Below, piece after piece: positions 62,034 through 64,000 of a stretch of 64,000 bases of DNA. The translations under genes and the position numbers were made by a program. Source of the stretch: Clostridium sp. DL-VIII (GTDB taxonomy: Bacteria; Bacillota; Clostridia; Clostridiales; Clostridiaceae); the NCBI RefSeq assembly GCF_000230835.1, contig NZ_CM001240.1, forward strand, positions 5,416,279 through 5,480,278, given 5' to 3'. Position 1 is the stretch's first letter. Each line of letters opens with the position of its first letter. The notes below the pieces were generated by a model, which worked only from the letters and a program-made list of their open reading frames with translations, ran no database searches and was not told where the DNA came from.

Positions 62034-63446
62034 ATGAGAAAAAAAGATATATTAGAATTAAAAAGACGTTTAAAAAAGGACGAATGTACATTTACCAAAA
62101 TGTGTGGCTGCTATGTAGATGGTCAAAAAAATATTGTATTAAATCTTAAAGAAACCTTCCTTAATCTAAGGGAAGAAGAATTTTTCAAATACTTAGAGAT
62201 TGCGAAAAAAACATTATCAGGTACAATCGGAAATAATATTCTTGAACTTAATTTTCCTCTTGAGGAAGAAGGTGTAGGCAGCAGACAGCTTTCTCTAATA
62301 GAACTAAAAAAAAGCAGCTTAAAAAATGACGTTCTACTTAATAACTTCTACAAATTAATCATAGATAGTTATGACTATACAGGTAATTTTTTGATACTTA
62401 TCTTTCATGATGCTTATGATGTCATGACAAAAACTACAGATAATTCAAAATTAGATGAATCAGAAGAAGTATATGAATATATTTTATGTGCAATATGCCC
62501 AGTATCACTCTCCAAGCCAGGCCTTGGATATATTGAGGATGAAAATCGAATCGGAGCACGTATTAGAGACTGGGTAGTTGGTCCTCCAGATCTTGGATTT
62601 GTATTTCCAGCTTTTATAGACCGCAGCACTGATATTAATTCAATCATGTATTACACAAAAGATGCAAAAGAGCCACATCCTGAATTTATGGAAGAAGTTT
62701 TAGGCTGTAGTTCAAAACAAACTGCAACTGAGCAAAAAGAAAAATTCCATACTATTATTCGTAATGCTATTGGATATGATGATGAAAAATCTGACCGCTT
62801 AATTATGGAAATTCAAGATACTCTAAATACTATGATAGATGATCATACTACTGTTAATGGTAAGAACTCTGAACCCATAGTTTTAAATAATGATAATATT
62901 CAAGATATTTTAATTGAAAGTGGAATTCCTGAAGAAATTACGGAAAAAATTGAAAAATTATATTCTAGAGAATTTGGTGATACTCCTCCTGCAGCAGAAA
63001 ATTTAATTGATAAAAAAGTACTTGCCGCAAATGAACAAAGAAAAAAGGAAGAAACACTTGAAAAGAAAGTACGAATACTTGAAGAAAGACTTGAAAAAAC
63101 AAAGCAAGATACTAACTTAGATCCAGAAAAAGAATCAGCTTTAGATGCAGAACCTGAATTGGCTTTAGAGTCAGATGATAATAACACCTTTGAAGCAAAA
63201 GCAGATATTGCTTTAGAAACAGATGCTAATATTAATTTAGAACAAGCCTCCGAAGCTGAGCTAGAATCCGAATCCGAAATAGATGCTGAGGAAAATTCAG
63301 TTCCAAACTATGATATAGTACTTCAAGTAAAACCTCAAAAAGTAGCTCAAATAAAATCACAGATAATAGATGGAAAGAAATGTATTGTAATTCCAATTGA
63401 TGATGATGAACAAGCTAAGGTAAATGGTGTTAATACACCACTTTAG
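62034..63446 (+). CDS. DUF4317 family protein
   Basis: Start set at MRKKDILELKRRLKKDECTF (62034), with GAGAGG 7 nt upstream; the longer frame runs through R3. The ~470-residue protein has the DUF4317 body (about 1-330, including FTKMCGCYVDGQKN and a conserved IRDWVVGPPDLGFVFPAF). A charged helical section follows (about 355-395). Then comes a strongly acidic tail with short recurring Glu/Asp-Ala-Leu units (about 398-440), and it ends in a short folded-looking part. No signal or membrane helix. The family is common in clostridia but has no known function. Confidence 0.8.
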   Translation: MRKKDILELKRRLKKDECTFTKMCGCYVDGQKNIVLNLKETFLNLREEEFFKYLEIAKKTLSGTIGNNILELNFPLEEEGVGSRQLSLIELKKSSLKNDVLLNNFYKLIIDSYDYTGNFLILIFHDAYDVMTKTTDNSKLDESEEVYEYILCAICPVSLSKPGLGYIEDENRIGARIRDWVVGPPDLGFVFPAFIDRSTDINSIMYYTKDAKEPHPEFMEEVLGCSSKQTATEQKEKFHTIIRNAIGYDDEKSDRLIMEIQDTLNTMIDDHTTVNGKNSEPIVLNNDNIQDILIESGIPEEITEKIEKLYSREFGDTPPAAENLIDKKVLAANEQRKKEETLEKKVRILEERLEKTKQDTNLDPEKESALDAEPELALESDDNNTFEAKADIALETDANINLEQASEAELESESEIDAEENSVPNYDIVLQVKPQKVAQIKSQIIDGKKCIVIPIDDDEQAKVNGVNTPL

Positions 63447-63461
63447 GCATATGAAAATAAA

Positions 63462-63503
63462 TAACCCACTAAAATCTAGATTAATATAGATTTTAGTGGG
63501 TTT
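63462..63503. terminator. Bidirectional terminator
   Basis: AACCCACTAAAATCTA pairs with TAGATTTTAGTGGGTT between two convergent genes. Confidence 0.9.
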
Positions 63504-63545
63504 AAAGCATTACCTTTAAAATTCTACAAAAGCAATTAAACTTTT

Positions 63546-64000
63546 CTATTCTTCTGTAAAATGCTCTTTAATGTATTTAACAGCACTTTCACCAGCGATT
63601 CTTCCTGAATTTACTGCAAATCCTAGAGTATTTCCTGGAAGTATAAATACATAATCAGGATTGCATACAGAATTTGCATCTGTTCCTGCTGCAAACAAAC
63701 CTGGTATCACTTTATCTTCAGTATCAATTACTTCTGTGTTGTAATTAATCTTAATTCCACCTAAGCTTCCGTATGCACTTGGAGCAAACTTTAAAGCATA
63801 GTATTTTGGTCCAACTAATGGTTTTAGATATTTTGGATTTTTATTAAATACTGTATCTGTTGACTTGCAGCTTTCATTATATTCATTGATTGTCTTTACA
63901 AGTCCTTCCTTATCAACTCCTGTTTTATCTGCTAATTCTTCAATAGAATCTGCAATAAATAAAACATCATTTCCATTCTTGATTAGATCATTCATTTCCT
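63546..64000 (-). CDS. FAD-dependent fumarate-reductase/flavocytochrome-c-type protein (5' end outside window)
   Basis: The visible C-terminal ~150 residues include IADSIEELADKTGVDKEGLV and KYYALKFAPSAYGSLGGIKI. The FAD-binding end block follows: GLFAAGTDANSVCNPDYVF, then GNTLGFAVNSGRIAGESAV. This is the C-terminus of the FAD_binding_2 family (fumarate reductase flavoprotein, urocanate reductase and relatives). The catalytic arginine and the FMN domain, if any, lie outside. The substrate, likely an enoate or other unsaturated acid, cannot be read from this part. The gene enters from the right edge on the minus strand. Confidence 0.88.
   Translation of the reverse strand, partial: EMNDLIKNGNDVLFIADSIEELADKTGVDKEGLVKTINEYNESCKSTDTVFNKNPKYLKPLVGPKYYALKFAPSAYGSLGGIKINYNTEVIDTEDKVIPGLFAAGTDANSVCNPDYVFILPGNTLGFAVNSGRIAGESAVKYIKEHFTEE

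Noticed and set aside
1..64000. CRISPR array, prophage or intact insertion sequence
   Set aside because: No spaced short repeats, phage structural genes, integrase or transposase frame were seen.

Overview
The window looks like chromosomal DNA of a saccharolytic, solventogenic Clostridium close to C. beijerinckii. Base composition is very AT-rich and ribosome-binding sites are strong GGAGG types, with several GTG and TTG starts. It holds a single-chain pyruvate:ferredoxin oxidoreductase, a small spore-associated DUF3787 protein, and a xylFGH transporter beside a XylFII-LytS-XylR three-component sensor, an arrangement known from C. beijerinckii. Most genes lie on the minus strand. I see no tRNA or rRNA genes, phage, CRISPR array or intact transposase.

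Layout. 1-3.6 kb: partial VanY-type carboxypeptidase, an ECF sigma/anti-sigma pair with a probable autoregulated promoter, a decayed second copy of that module, and an aldo/keto reductase. 3.7-8.5 kb: an RpiR regulator, Gfo/Idh dehydrogenase and divergent RpiA, then an ECF-transporter S component with a class V aminotransferase behind tandem palindromes. 8.6-17.7 kb: L,D-transpeptidase, CheV, a T-box leader (specifier probably AUC, Ile) ahead of a GldA/HcxA-like dehydrogenase, a TelA/XpaC pair, a FliB-like methylase and a Gre factor. 17.7-30.5 kb: sugar uptake, with ptsG-glcT and its attenuator, xylFGH with an AraC-type direct repeat and cre site, a cyclase-family hydrolase, and the xylose sensor genes. 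30.7-39 kb: a small secreted protein, an MFS exporter, PFOR, DUF3787 and a Na+/H+ antiporter. 39-46 kb: an OmpR two-component system beside an RND efflux pair. 46-57.9 kb: HAD phosphatase with a divergent RpiR regulator, a second FliB-like protein, MFS exporter with divergent LysR regulator, two U32-related proteins, a serine hydrolase and a nitroreductase. 58-64 kb: pectate lyase, QueT with a preQ1-like leader, an MntA/HepT module with truncated HepT, a DUF4317 protein and a partial flavoprotein.

Plant-biomass use links many genes: pectate lyase releases sugar, PTS and xylFGH import sugars, RpiA and RpiR-type regulators feed the pentose phosphate pathway, and PFOR drains pyruvate to acetyl-CoA and reduced ferredoxin.

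The least explained content is intergenic. Four repeat families recur. R1 (two copies) and R4 (two copies, 270 and 356 nt) differ in sequence but keep base-paired stems. R2 is a ~95-bp MITE-like element abutting stop codons. R3 is a leader element whose conserved 3' end lies 15-65 nt upstream of five start codons, always in the sense direction. R4, with paired changes in a large multi-helix fold, is the best candidate for an undescribed structured RNA.
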